From assembly GCF_000497045.1 (NCBI RefSeq), contig NW_015961962.1, positions 186,001 through 250,000 on the forward strand: a stretch of 64,000 bases of DNA, written 5' to 3'. Below, piece after piece: positions 38,431 to 50,100 of this stretch. Position numbers and translations under genes: made by a program. The DNA is from Kalmanozyma brasiliensis GHG001. Lineage: Eukaryota; Basidiomycota; Ustilaginomycetes; Ustilaginales. Positions within the stretch are counted from its first letter, which is position 1; each line of letters starts with the position of its first letter. A model generated the notes under the pieces. The model was not told the origin of the DNA, made no database searches, and saw only the letters and a list, made by a program, of their open reading frames with translations.

Positions 38431-40296
38431 GGTGGGCGAGAGTTAGATGGAGCGAGGTTGTGAAAGTGGGAAGATATTATTCTTGAAGGTCCGGTCTGCT
38501 TGTCCGTGTGTGAAAGTCTCCGAGCAAGGTGAATTCGATATGATGGTTCGTCGAGAGCAGCGAGATGATTCGTACCGAGGATGGGGTTGGACCGGAGCGA
38601 AGGGGAGGGTCAAGGCGGATGGAGATAGGAAGGAAGGAAAGTCTAAGTCGATGGAGGAGCGGGGATGCGATTCCGGATGAATGAGAAGGAGCACGAGGAG
38701 GCAACAACAAAGCCAAAAAAGTACGGGGACGAGGCTAGAGGAAGGAGGATGCAAGGGGAGCAGGGTCAGGGTCAGGGTTCAGGCAAAGGAAGGGTTTGAG
38801 GAACGGACGATATGCGAGTCGATGCAGCGTGCAACAAGAATGCGCCCTTTGAAATTCACTTTTCTTTTTCTTTCCTCACGATCATGAGGGTCCCTGCTTG
38901 TGGGTCTGAGACAAGGCAGCCAGCCAAGCGAGACAGAGTGGACCCGCAAGCATGCTCCTTTTCACTTTGGCTCATCCTCATCCAACTCATCCCCCCCCTT
39001 CTTCACGATCTGAGCTTCTTCAGATGCTCAAGCTCAAGCCTTGACTTATTCCCGCCGATCCGTATTTCTGCCAAAAGTGGGCTTGCTTAACACCGTCTTG
39101 GCGGGGTCGTCTGTCGCGCTAAGGGCAAGCCATCGCGATCAGCAAGGGAAAGCTTGGCTTTTGAGCCAAATGCTCGGCTTGTCCCTACGGCAGAGATCGA
39201 ACACAGCCATCTTCTCTTAAGGACGGCAGGCGAGGGTGAGGCAGCGGCAAGGGTCTCCTTACCCTCGATTGGCATTCTTTTTTTTTCAGCTGCGTCTGAT
39301 TTGAGGGAAAAACTTGCGTGAGGTTAAGCGAGGTTGGAAAAGGAATGCGAAGAAAAGTTTTGGTCTGAAAGCGGTCAACCCGGCCCAAATGGGCCAGAGT
39401 CTGCTCTGCTTCTGCTCCGGGATTCCGTGTGGTCAGACAAACGGCCAATGTCTGCTCTGGGACGACCAGCAACGGGTGCCGGGATCTGGTCCTGGAGCGG
39501 CATGCTTAGAGCGCACACGACCTCCAAGAGTGTGTCTTGAGTGCTGATCAGGCACGGTCGCACCGTGATCGGCATCGAATGATTCTGCTTGCTGCGGTGT
39601 CAGACAGTCAGCCGGCAGCCTAATCTGGCATCCTCAGGAGTCTCGTGTGATCGACCTCGAGCATGTTGTGGCCTACCAAGGCTGTCTTGAAAAGAACAGA
39701 GGGCAAGCAAGAAGGGACGACTTTCAAAAAAGGCAGCCGCCGGTAGCTCTCTGGGCTTTTCGTTCTCAGATTGGGCTCAAGAGCTAGTCGAATGCAGACA
39801 TCCTTCATCTCGATCCCGCTCTTGATAGTGACCACGAACCTCGAACGACGAGCTCTATTCAGAGTAGCTGCTCCATCGTGATGCCTTGCGTCGATCAGCG
39901 CATGAGAGCGAGTAGACCTAGCCAGGAGATTGCGAAGATGGTGGATTCGCGCCAAAAAAGGGGGTTCATCTTCTGATGGGCGGGGTTTGAATGTCTACAT
40001 CTGCAGGCGGTCCATCGTGCATGGGCGCTCAACCACACGAGCCTTGCCCTGCAGCTGGGAGGGATTGCCGCGGGGAGACCGTCAGATGCTCGCCCCGCCG
40101 CTTCGCTGAAACCAACATCCCGATTCGCACTCATCGGGCCCCCCGTCTTGCCCTTTCGCTATCAACATGATTGGGACAGCTAATCATACGGACCTTGCAC
40201 AAGACGCTTTCGACACCTCACGCGTGGAACGCTACTCTGTTTCAAGGTATATTGCAATGACAACAACGAATAAATAATCACCATCTGCGTGCCGAT
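38431..40296. promoter_or_regulatory. Region between GH26-like start and Wee1 stop
   Basis: This 1.87 kb region lies between two minus-strand genes, so it holds the Wee1 3' UTR and the GH26-like promoter. On the minus strand, 38754-38443 is an ORF whose first 30 residues are very hydrophobic (LVPVLFWLCCCLLVLLLIHP), but CT-rich leaders give such runs by chance. A GGAAGGAAGGAAAG run lies near 38627, and a GGGTCA repeat near 38764. No other gene is supported. Confidence 0.5.
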
Positions 40297-43200
40297 TCAC
40301 ACATCGAGCTCCATCGAGAAGCGTCTGCTGCCCAACGTCGCCGTGCTCTCCTCCATCCCGTGTCTCTCCCCGACCCACCTCGTCGCACCTACATCTCCCT
40401 TCCCGAAGAAGCGCTGCTCCACTGTATCTGCGCCCATAACTTCGCGCATAAACTCCTCCTCCGGCTCCTGAATCAGTGCGCCGCGAACGCGGATCACGGC
40501 GTGGCTCGAAAACGAACTCATCGAGGTCGAGATCGAGGTATGACCCGACATCGAGCTAGAAAGTCCGCTGATGCCCATCGTCGAGTCCGTCTCGGACAAT
40601 TCCGCTGCACTGCTGCCAGCTTCCGAATCGCTGAGGCCCAGCGTACGGCTTGATAGCTCACTCGCAATCGAGTGTTGCGACGAGCTGTCCGCCAGCATCG
40701 CCAACGAGCCAGACACTGATGACGACTCTGTGAACTCGGGCAGCTGGTCCATCTCGGACGCTGACAGTCCTCGAGACATGATCGAGCGCACGCACGTTAG
40801 CGTCGGCAGCCCCACAATCTCGTCGATGGTAGCACGTTGCTCCGCATCAGAGCACAGCAGTCGCTCCAACACACGCAGCATTGGCCCGCTGATGGCGGTG
40901 AGGTCGACGTCGGACAAATCGTCCCGACGCAGCTTCTGCCACGGCTCGCCGTTGTCCGGAAGCTCGACGTTGCCCGCCGCCTCCAGCAGGATGAGGCCCA
41001 GGCTGAAGACATCCGCTGCTTTGCCGTACTGGCCGTGAAAGATGACTTCGGGTGCGAGGTAGACGCGGTCGCCCTCCCTCTCGAGTCCGCGCTGCGAAGG
41101 CCAGGGCTCGGCCATGTGCTCCAAAGTGTATCGGTGAGGCTCCTCGTCCAAGCCGGCGCCCTTCAGTGTCGTCTCAGCATCCACCAGCGGCCAGCGTGTC
41201 GCCATGCCAAAGTCGCCAATCTTGAGCGTGCCGTGCTCCGTGATCAGCACATTGGCCGGCTTGAGATCCAGATGGAGGATGTTGTGACCGTGGATATACG
41301 CAACACCACTCGACAGCTCCGCCAGGATCTTCCACAGACGCGGCTCGTCCAGCGCGCCCACTTGCTGACCGTACTCTTCGAGGAAGAATGCGAGCGAACC
41401 GAGCGGACACAGCTCGAGCTGCAGGAACAGATGTCCTTCCTCTTCCCAGGCGCCGAACAGCGAGACAATGTTGGGGTGAGGCTTGCCCGGTGTAGACAGG
41501 GCACGCAGGACGTCGACCTCTTCCAGCCTTCGCAGACGATCCCTGGGTCCGAGGTAGGCCCTCTTCATGCGCTTGACGGCGTACGCGTATCCAGTCGAGC
41601 GCGAGACAGCTTTGAGCACCTCGCTGAACTCACCTGCGCCGATGGTCTCCTCGACCGAGAAGGCCGTGTCCAGATGTCCGTGCTCGAGGCCTCTAGCGCG
41701 CACGTCCGACGTTGACTCGTAGAGGCCTAGAGAGGAAGCGCCAGCTGGTGCCTTTTGCGGCGTCTCCTGGCAGGTCGATGTCTCGGACAGGCGTGACTTG
41801 CGGCGTGACTGCATGAGCTCGAGGCGATGAGCGCGCAGCTTCTGAGCAGCCTGTCGTCGCGACGAGGGGGAGGGAGTCGTCAAGACCTGCGCTGCCTCGA
41901 ACCACTTCAGGCTGCGTGTCGGCGTCATTGGCTCCATCTGGTCATCGCCGGGCAGCAGCATCGTCGAGGTGACAGGCGTTGCAGGCGGCAGCGCATCGTT
42001 GCTGCCGTCGCCACTCGACTCGGTGCCGCTTCTTGCATCCCGGGCGAAGCTGGCGTTGCGGCTCATGGTGCGTTTGCCCAGACCTGCCGATCGCACACGC
42101 AGCGCTTTGGGTGCACCGGCAGCCTTACCAATGTCGACCGAGAGCATCTTTCGAGCCGGAGCGGGCGCGGCGCTGGAACCAGGTGTGTGGATGGCTCGTT
42201 TGCCTTTCTGAAGTCTCTGCACATCCCTGATGCGGCCCGAATGGACACTGGGGCTGTGTGTCACGTCAGAAAGACTGCCTTCGTCCTCTGTGACATCGTC
42301 GACACTGGTGCCGAAGACCGAAGCTTGGCTGGCCTCGTTCATGGCGGAGCGACGGCTGCGAGGGAGATTGCCGAAGGCGGAGCCGTGTCGGCCAGAGATC
42401 GAGACGGGCGTGCTGGCGTTGGGAAGGCTGAGATTGTTGAAAGCGGGCGTGGGACTGTCGCCTCCGTCTGGCAGGATGGGCGAGCCTGAGCTGATGATGC
42501 TTACGTGTGGATCGTGAGCAGGCGATTGGGCACCCAGCGGAGACGGACCAACACCAGACGTGTTGGCTTCGGCTTGACCCCGAAGCGCGGGAGCAAACTT
42601 GGGGAACGGCACTAAAGGGGTGGAGGTGGCTTTCTTGACAGGCGTGTCGGGCATGGTGCTGCTTGTGCTGCGATCTGCGGCCGCAGATGCGTGGGCGGTT
42701 GCTGCTTCCACCACCTGGCGCAGACCAAGCGCCTGCCCGAAGTTGGGAGCTTTGAGCGGCATAACAAAGGCGTCGCTAGCCCCATCAGCACCCTCCGAAT
42801 TCTCGCGAGCTCGATTGCGTTTCGAGACGAGTCCAGTCGACATGAAGGCAGCCTGCAGCGGCTTGACGCTCTTGAAGTTCTGCGGCGTGAAGTAATGGCC
42901 AGTGGCGTCCATGGATCCGGAGGTGGGTCCTCTGCGATCGTGTGCTCGTCTGGCAGGGCTGGCGGCGCTCGTGCTGGTCCTTGATCGCACGCGAGGGATC
43001 GGATCCGGTGACGAGTTGGCGGAGTTGGTCTCGCTCGAGAAGCGTGTCTCGTGCATTAGCGACGATCGCTCCTTGGGGCCGAAGGCATGTGCCACGATTC
43101 GATTGGAAGGACGTGGAGCGGGCGAGTCGCGATGGAAGCTGGTCTCGTGTCGTCGGGCCGCATCCTGGGAGGGCGACTCTTCGAGCACATCCGCGGTGAT

Positions 43201-44811
43201 GGGCGGCGCGGGCATGGGCGAGTCCTTGCTTGCTGTCGAGGCCAGAAGCGAGCCATTCCTCTTTCTGCTGCTCTTGACGCTGCTGTCGCCGTCAGCGAAC
43301 GCAACTCCACTATCATCAGCTGGAGTGTTGGCCTGGAAGGAGCCGAAGAGTCGGTGTGGCGTGGCAAACTGCGGCGTCTCGAGATAAGTCGGCAGAGCGC
43401 TGGTTGATCCGCGAGCAGATGCACTCTTTCGTCGAGCGGGAGTCGAGACAAGGTTGAGAGGCGCAGCTGCTTCGACCCCGCCCGAAGATTTGGCGGCGGC
43501 TTCGATCTCGTCTTCGAATAGCTTGGCGGTGGGGAAGGAGCTCATGGACAGGTTGGCTGGCCTTCTCCTGGTGTCACGCAGAGGTGTTGTCTCGGTATCT
43601 CTGTCGGATCGAATGATGGGACGAGGCTGAGTAGCAAATTCGAAGAGATTGGCAACACCAGGCAGCTTGTCACTGAGGCCGGCCGAAGCACTGGCACTGC
43701 GAGGAGTGAGGAATTCAGTAAGAGGTCGATGCAGCGCGGCAGAAGAGGAGGCTCGAGCGCGATACGGCATGCGTGGTTGAGTGGAAGGTAGCTCGTGCAA
43801 GTCGTCTGTCTTGGAAGTGGTGTGTACAGCCTCGTCGACATCCATGCCTCCGCTCGTGGTGGACCGTTGTCGAGCGGGAGTGATGAGTTGCTGCGAAGGG
43901 TGTGCGGACAAAAGCGGGCTGTTTGAGGATGGCAGTCGTGAGCGTGCTGGACGAGAGCGATGAGATGCACTTGCAGTGATCTGAGCCGACAAGCTGGCGA
44001 GGGTGTGAGTGCTGGCAGAAGAGGAGGGTTTACGACTGAGTCGGTGTGTTGGTCGCGTGCCTGGCTGCAGCATGGGCTCGTTGAGATCCAGATTGAAAGC
44101 TGAGCTGGGCTCCAAGAGATCCTGCTGATCGCAGAGGGGCGAAGGCGAAGCAGGCGGTTGAGCGTAGGCGCCCTCCTCGTCGGAATCGACGTCCATCTCG
44201 GTATCATCGAGTCGGCGGTGTGAGTCGGACGAGCCAAATAGGGTGCGAGGACGCGGCCACACGTTCGCACTGTCGGCGTCTTCGCGTGAGCCCGCACGCA
44301 GCATAGGTTGAGACGAAGGACCGGCGACAGCGTTGAGCTCGAAACCAGCGTTGGCGGAGGCAGAGCTTGCGTCAGAACCCGAGCCATTGCTGATGCCGCG
44401 GTGGTGCCAAAGGGCACCTGCATTGACTGCTGTCTCCTGCGACTGTCCAAATGAAGGCAGATGCTGCAGAGGGACGGTCCTCTTGATGTTGTTGTAGATG
44501 ATGTGTTGGTCGGCCTCCTCCTCGGCTTCCATGTCCATGTTCGAGCATTCCTGGTTAGGCGAGAGCTTGGAAAGTGGTGCCAGAGAGGAGAAGGCGTGAG
44601 AGCGCGGTATAGATAGCGTCTGGGGTCGATGTTGTGTTGCAGGTGCGGCTGGGAACTGATAGGACGCGAAAGGCGATTTATTGTGGTAGGCGTGCGAGCC
44701 AAAGTTGGAAGGAGGGGTCATTGCCGCTTGAGATTGCAGGTTCATGTCGAGGGTACGAAGCGGAAGGGTGCCCTTCTTGGGCGAGATGAACGCGTCGTCG
44801 TTGCGATCCAT
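40297..44811 (-). CDS. wee1: Wee1-family CDK-inhibitory kinase
   Basis: Wee1 phosphorylates the inhibitory tyrosine of Cdc2/Cdk1 and delays mitosis; in smuts it also links the cell cycle to infection development. The 1504 aa protein has a very long Ser/Pro/Arg-rich N-terminal region with many SP/TP sites, then a kinase domain at about 1050-1330. Visible are a glycine loop GAGEFSEV, YAVKRMKR with the ATP lysine, the catalytic loop HLDLKPANVLI near 1182, DFGMA near 1200, and EGDRVYLAPEV near 1247, the Wee1 version of the activation segment (EGDxxYxAPE). A Ser-rich tail follows, ending near the FSMELDV C-terminus. Yeast Swe1 is about 820 aa, so the N-terminal extension is long. The start ATG at 44811 is the first in frame. 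No intron is evident. Confidence 0.93.
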   Translation of the reverse strand: MDRNDDAFISPKKGTLPLRTLDMNLQSQAAMTPPSNFGSHAYHNKSPFASYQFPAAPATQHRPQTLSIPRSHAFSSLAPLSKLSPNQECSNMDMEAEEEADQHIIYNNIKRTVPLQHLPSFGQSQETAVNAGALWHHRGISNGSGSDASSASANAGFELNAVAGPSSQPMLRAGSREDADSANVWPRPRTLFGSSDSHRRLDDTEMDVDSDEEGAYAQPPASPSPLCDQQDLLEPSSAFNLDLNEPMLQPGTRPTHRLSRKPSSSASTHTLASLSAQITASASHRSRPARSRLPSSNSPLLSAHPSQQLITPARQRSTTSGGMDVDEAVHTTSKTDDLHELPSTQPRMPYRARASSSAALHRPLTEFLTPRSASASAGLSDKLPGVANLFEFATQPRPIIRSDRDTETTPLRDTRRRPANLSMSSFPTAKLFEDEIEAAAKSSGGVEAAAPLNLVSTPARRKSASARGSTSALPTYLETPQFATPHRLFGSFQANTPADDSGVAFADGDSSVKSSRKRNGSLLASTASKDSPMPAPPITADVLEESPSQDAARRHETSFHRDSPAPRPSNRIVAHAFGPKERSSLMHETRFSSETNSANSSPDPIPRVRSRTSTSAASPARRAHDRRGPTSGSMDATGHYFTPQNFKSVKPLQAAFMSTGLVSKRNRARENSEGADGASDAFVMPLKAPNFGQALGLRQVVEAATAHASAAADRSTSSTMPDTPVKKATSTPLVPFPKFAPALRGQAEANTSGVGPSPLGAQSPAHDPHVSIISSGSPILPDGGDSPTPAFNNLSLPNASTPVSISGRHGSAFGNLPRSRRSAMNEASQASVFGTSVDDVTEDEGSLSDVTHSPSVHSGRIRDVQRLQKGKRAIHTPGSSAAPAPARKMLSVDIGKAAGAPKALRVRSAGLGKRTMSRNASFARDARSGTESSGDGSNDALPPATPVTSTMLLPGDDQMEPMTPTRSLKWFEAAQVLTTPSPSSRRQAAQKLRAHRLELMQSRRKSRLSETSTCQETPQKAPAGASSLGLYESTSDVRARGLEHGHLDTAFSVEETIGAGEFSEVLKAVSRSTGYAYAVKRMKRAYLGPRDRLRRLEEVDVLRALSTPGKPHPNIVSLFGAWEEEGHLFLQLELCPLGSLAFFLEEYGQQVGALDEPRLWKILAELSSGVAYIHGHNILHLDLKPANVLITEHGTLKIGDFGMATRWPLVDAETTLKGAGLDEEPHRYTLEHMAEPWPSQRGLEREGDRVYLAPEVIFHGQYGKAADVFSLGLILLEAAGNVELPDNGEPWQKLRRDDLSDVDLTAISGPMLRVLERLLCSDAEQRATIDEIVGLPTLTCVRSIMSRGLSASEMDQLPEFTESSSVSGSLAMLADSSSQHSIASELSSRTLGLSDSEAGSSAAELSETDSTMGISGLSSSMSGHTSISTSMSSFSSHAVIRVRGALIQEPEEEFMREVMGADTVEQRFFGKGDVGATRWVGERHGMEESTATLGSRRFSMELDV

Positions 44812-47126
44812 CGTGCCCGTTACCTCGTACAGGGGAAGATGTCGATGTGAGCGCTAGGGTAGCGTTGAGGCGCGTATGATTGTCGAATCTGATGTAAGGC
44901 CAGTCGGGAGGATGTGGACGATGGGACGTATGCTGTGCAGCAAAGGAAGGCGAGCTAGAAAGATTGCATAGGGCGAGCCGACGGTGTCGTCCGTTTGCGG
45001 AATGAATGAATGGATTCTCCAGGCTGTGACGATGGGAGTGCGGATGCTCCTGATGCGGAAGTGCAGGTGACGCGAAAGGAACGCGAAGGTGTTAAGCGGA
45101 TGCTGCGTCCGATGATGATGTAATGGATCGCGTGTATGCTTTGCTACTGCGAGTATGAGCTGTCGACTGGTCGTCAATAGGGAGATCGCTCGTGATCAAG
45201 ACGGCTCTGTACGGCCAATGCAGCCGGATGCGTTGATTCAAAGATGGATGCAGGTGGAGTCCGAGGCTGGTAGAGTGGACGAAAGACGGGCGAGCGGTAG
45301 ACGATAAGGACAGAAGTGGTGAATGCGAGTATGCTGTATAGGCGACGAGAGATGATGATGGAGATGAGAGATGACAAGGACGGATCGAGAGAGAGAAGAC
45401 AAGAGGAGAGAGGATAGAGATGGAGGCTCAGTCGATTGAATCTGCACGAGGAGGCGTGGACAGGCACAGGCGAATGTCGCGACGAGCAGCAGCCGCAGCG
45501 GAATTTGGCCTCGGCGAGCCAACACCAACAGTCACCAGTCCCTCTCCGCCCTGCAACGGCACTTCTCTGCTGAGTGGAGTTGTCAGAAAATGAAAAATTC
45601 AGAAAGAAAACGCGCCTTTTTTGGTGAAAAGGGGGAAGGAAATCCAAAACTGAGCCAAATTGCAATTGACTGGCAGGCAAGCAGAGCGAGCGAGCGAGCC
45701 AAAAAGGAAAAAGAGAAACAACTCAAACGCGAGCAACGTGGCAGGCAGGCACGACGCGACTCACCACGAATGCACAAAATCGGTTTTCTTTTTTGCCTTT
45801 TTCAGTGAGCTCGGTGGGGACAACGGACAGCGGCGACAGCTCTCAAACATGATAGCGAACGTGTTCAATGACTTTTGTTGTTGCCCTCGCCGTTACCACG
45901 GAGATAGCACGGTGGCGACCGCCCAGTATTGATAGCTTTGGACCCTTTTTCACATCACAACAGGCAGCGATCTCGTGGCCGTCGACATGGCTCGCCGAGC
46001 AAGCTCCTGACGCCTCGTCGAGAGGGTGTGTCTGTCTCTTGCTTCGTCTAGGCCAGCGACTTGGCCTACCGACGGAAGGCAGTAGTCCTGAACGCTGCTC
46101 TTCTCCATCCTTTGAAATCTCTCGCCACCTAAGTGCAGCGATGTTTGCATTACTTCGCTGGAAGGAGTGAAGGCTTAACTCGGAAGGAGGCGGCGATATG
46201 TCAAGGTTGCTTTGACAGCGGCTCCGGCCCTGCTCAACAATAGACCCTTGAACCCTGTTTCACATGGCCGTCGTACGTGTCGGCCCTCTTCGACACTGTG
46301 CCGCATCGACTGCCGGTGTAGAAGATAGCGTTGCCCTTCCGATCCGGTCAGGCCCGTTCTACGCCTGCCTAATGTCAACTTCACCGGTACCCGCTTGGTC
46401 ACGGTATGGCGACCTGCGTCATTGCGTGAACTGATGCTTGCCTCCCCACCAAGGATTCGTCGAGAACGCACCCAGCCCTTTGTGAGGGCGTCCCTTCGCC
46501 TGCCATCTGCTACAGCGAGCCGCACGAGCAGCTCAAAGAGGCATGCGCCAGCCTCCAAGGCAAGGCACATCAAGCCCAAGCAAGCATGCACACCAAAGCG
46601 CCAAAAATCATATGTCAAAAATCCTCTTTTATTTTTTGCCTTTTCTCTCACGCGCGCGACCCTCGAAGCTGAGGACACGAAATTGGGTTCGCGTTTCACC
46701 GCGTCGAGTCACGTGCCTGCTCGACCTCACACTCTGACCCGCTGTTTCTCAAGCCTGGCCTCAGATTCTCCCTTCAGCTATTGCTTGATGACTACTGGCT
46801 CCGCTGACTGATCTTGGCGTGCCGTGTGCTTGACTTTCATCTCAACAGAGCGAGCTCGTTCCGAGTCATTGAGAGTGAGCGTAACAGTCTCGGTCGTTCT
46901 ACCAGGCGGGATGCTGAGATCCAATTGTCAACGGAAAAGCGGCGTTGGAAAAGGAGCGTCGAAATCAAGGCGCAATAAATCAGGGATGGTCTTGTCAACA
47001 CCATCGAGCCCTACCTTCTCAGCCTCGACCACACTGATCAAACGAGCCGGCCGCCCTGTGGATCTTTGTGACAGTCCTGGATGTCTAATGACCGATTGCA
47101 GCGGACAGATGATAGAAAAAGCATCT
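44812..47126. promoter_or_regulatory. Wee1 upstream region and CLIP-170 3' region
   Basis: This 2.3 kb stretch separates two minus-strand genes. Most should be the Wee1 promoter and leader. It contains a GAGC run (45684-45699), several T-rich tracts (45618-45625, 45786-45802, 46626-46645), many short upstream ORFs, and one 8/9 match to the pheromone response element (46475-46483). No protein or RNA gene is supported. Confidence 0.5.
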
Positions 47127-50100
47127 CTAGAAGATCTCAGCAGCGTACGGACAGTCTTCAAAGCGGTGTCCCACCTCGCCGCAGTCATCGCAAGGCTCCT
47201 GCTCTCCCTGCGCTACCGGTGCACTGCCAGCGCTCGCCTTGGACGATGCGATCGAGCTCGTACGTTCCATCAGCTTTTCGCACTTGTCTAGCGTGTGGCC
47301 GCGCTGCGAACACAGTCCGCAGAAATCCAGCTCCTCGTCCTCCTCTTCCGCGGTCTGCCTCGCCAACAATCCGCTCGTGGCAGCGCTGACAATACCTTTG
47401 CTCGGCCCCGTCACCGCACTCAGCGCCGCCGACGACTTGCTCTCCGTCCCAAGCGTCGCCTCAGGCCTGGCCTTGTTGCTACTGCGAATCGGACTGCGCT
47501 CGTCCAGCTTCTTCGAGAGGCGTTCCACCTGAGCCACTAGCCCCTCCTCTCGGAAGACACGCGCTTCCACCAGCGCTTCCAGCTGCGAGACCTCCTTCTG
47601 CAACGAGTCGGCCGTATCGCGTCTCTCCATCTTGGTCGCCTCGAGCGTCGACTTGAGATGCGCCAGCGTACTCTCGCTGCTCTGCAGACGTGCCTCACTG
47701 TCAGCGAGCTTCTCGGCCAGATCCGAAGTGTCGGCAGCACCCTCGACACCTTCGTGTGCCTCGAGCCGGCTTCGAAGCGATTCGACGGTCAGCTCTAGGG
47801 CGCGACACTTGGTCTCGGCTTCTTGTGCGCGAGCTTTGAGTTGAGACTCGAGCAGCTTGTGCTTGGTCTTCATCTCGTTGTTCTCTTCGCCCAGCTGACG
47901 CACCAGATAGCTGAGCCCAGACATCTGGTTGGCCGAGGAGACGTTCGAGACGTCGCTGGCAGCATAGGTGCCGTTTGACGAGATGCGTTGCGAGGACTTG
48001 AGGTTGCTGCCCGTACTGGCGTTCGAGGCAATGGACAGGCGGTGCCCGTCCGTCTGCCCAGGTGAGTTGTCCATGGGCGAGCGAAGAGAGGCTTCCAAGG
48101 CGGACAGCTCCTTGCTCGAATCGACACGAAGCCGCAGCGAGCGGAGCTCGACATCCTTGGCTTCGAGCCTGGCTTCCAGCTCCTGCTTCTCGCTGCGCCA
48201 CTGTGCTTGAGCCGCCGTGGCGGAGCTGCCCTCGTGGCCACTCTTGAGCGCGTTGAAGTTCTCGGCGTCGGCACGCAGACCCTCGAGCTCGGCTCGTTCG
48301 CGTTCCAACGCCTGCTGGCTCTCTTGCAGAGCATGTCGAGTCTCCTGGAGAAGCACGAGCTGCTCCTTGCCGGCCCTTGTTGCGCGATCCAGCTCGGTCT
48401 TCATGCGCTTGAGCTCGTTCTTCAAGCTGGTTTCGACCTCGTGCGACTTGTCGCGCCTCTTCTGGGCATACTCCTTCTCCTTCTCGAGCGCCAACACGCC
48501 TTCTGCGATTTGGTCCTCGTATTTGCCGAGCTTGTCCTGCAGATGAGCGACCTGCTCGCGCAGAGCCTCGTTGTCGATTGCTGCAGCGGAGCCGGCCTCG
48601 GGGCCGCTGCCATTCTGCGATGAAGCACGCGCGGCCTGCAACTCCTCGACACGAGCTTCCGCCGCTCGGATGGCTTCTTGCGCCTTGTCTTGGAGCAACT
48701 GCATGTTGTCCAACACCTGGATCCTCTCGCCGTCAATCTCCTCGATCCTCTGTTCATAAAGACTGATGGTCTCGCGGCCTGCATCTTTGAGCTCGTCGAT
48801 TTGACGAACCAGGCCATCTCGAGCTGTTTGTGCCTCGTCCTCGATGCGCTTGACGGACGCCTTGAGGCTGTCGATCTCGGCGTCTTTGAGCTTGAGCTGC
48901 GTTTCGAGCGCCTCTTTTGTCTCGCCTTGCTGCTCCAATGCTGACTGCTGTTCGATGCGACTCTTCATCTCGGCGACGAGCTGCTCGCTGGCTTCGAGCT
49001 TTAGCTGAAGCCCCTTCTGACGGCTCTCTGCCTCCTTTTGCTGTCGTTCGTAGTCGTCGCTGCTCTTGCTGAGCTGGAGCTTGAGATCCTTCTCGCGCTC
49101 TTCAATCTCTTTGCGTCGTCGGACCTCGTCGTCGCGCTCGACACGACGCTCCTCCTCCATCTCGGCTTGCCTGTCGCGTGCTTCGGCTCGCATCTTAGCC
49201 CGTTCGGCCTCGAGGACAGCTTCGTTGGAGCGCGCCTCTGACATGCGAGCCTTCCGTGCTTCTTGGGCACGACGTAGCTCTGCGTTCTGCTTCTCTAGCT
49301 CTTGCAGCTGCACTCGGAGCTGTTCGAACTCGGCCACCTGCTCTTCGTAGAGCGACAGAGGCACCACAGCCTCGGCGACAGAGTCTTGTGTCAGATCGCC
49401 CAGGCCGGCAGCACCATCGTAGGTACCTGCGCGACTCTCTGCTCGAGACTGCGAGCGAGAAGCCAGCTGAGCTGATTTGCGCGGCGTGAGGTCCATGAGA
49501 TCGAAGAGCATGCGATTCTTCTCGAGATTGGAGTCAGTGGTGGAGGTGGCCTCTTGCTTGGCAACAGGCGAGCTTTCAATGTCGGAAGGATCGCGACCAA
49601 GTCGGCTGTTGGAGCGGAAGGAAAGCACACTGGATGCTCGCTCTGGGCGTGGCTCTTTGCTCGGGCTGGGAGGCGGTGGCATGCTCGCGTCCGATGTGGT
49701 TGGAAGTCCGCCTGGACGAGCAAACATGGATGTCCGACCCTTTGTTGCTCGAGGAGTAGGGATGCCGCCGAGACTCTGACGCTTCTTTGCGAGACCGGGT
49801 GTGCTCGGGAGCACGCTCGAGGCTGCACGTACACCAGCGAGCGAGGACCGAGGAGTCCGAGCTGCCAAGGAGGGCGTGGTAGGTGGCGCGGCACTGCGGA
49901 TGGGACTGGTCTGCGCGGTCTTTTCCGAATCATCGCGAGCGGAGGGAGTAGGCGCCAAACTCTTGCGGGCGGTGAGACGGCTGGCTGGGCGCGAGGTGGA
50001 AAGCGAGGAAGCGGGTCTGCTGCCTGGAGTGACAGAAGGAGGACGTACACCGAGGCGAGAGGAAGCGCGTGACGGTGTCGCAGAGGGTGGACGCGCAATG

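Noticed and set aside
38443..38754. Minus-strand ORF with a hydrophobic, signal-like N-terminus upstream of the GH26-like gene
   Set aside because: No acceptor site lies between it and the conserved domain in the right phase, and CT-rich leaders naturally encode Leu/Cys/Pro runs.
46475..46483. Pheromone response element-like site (ACAAAGGGC on the minus strand)
   Set aside because: It is a single 8/9 match in 2.3 kb, as expected by chance.
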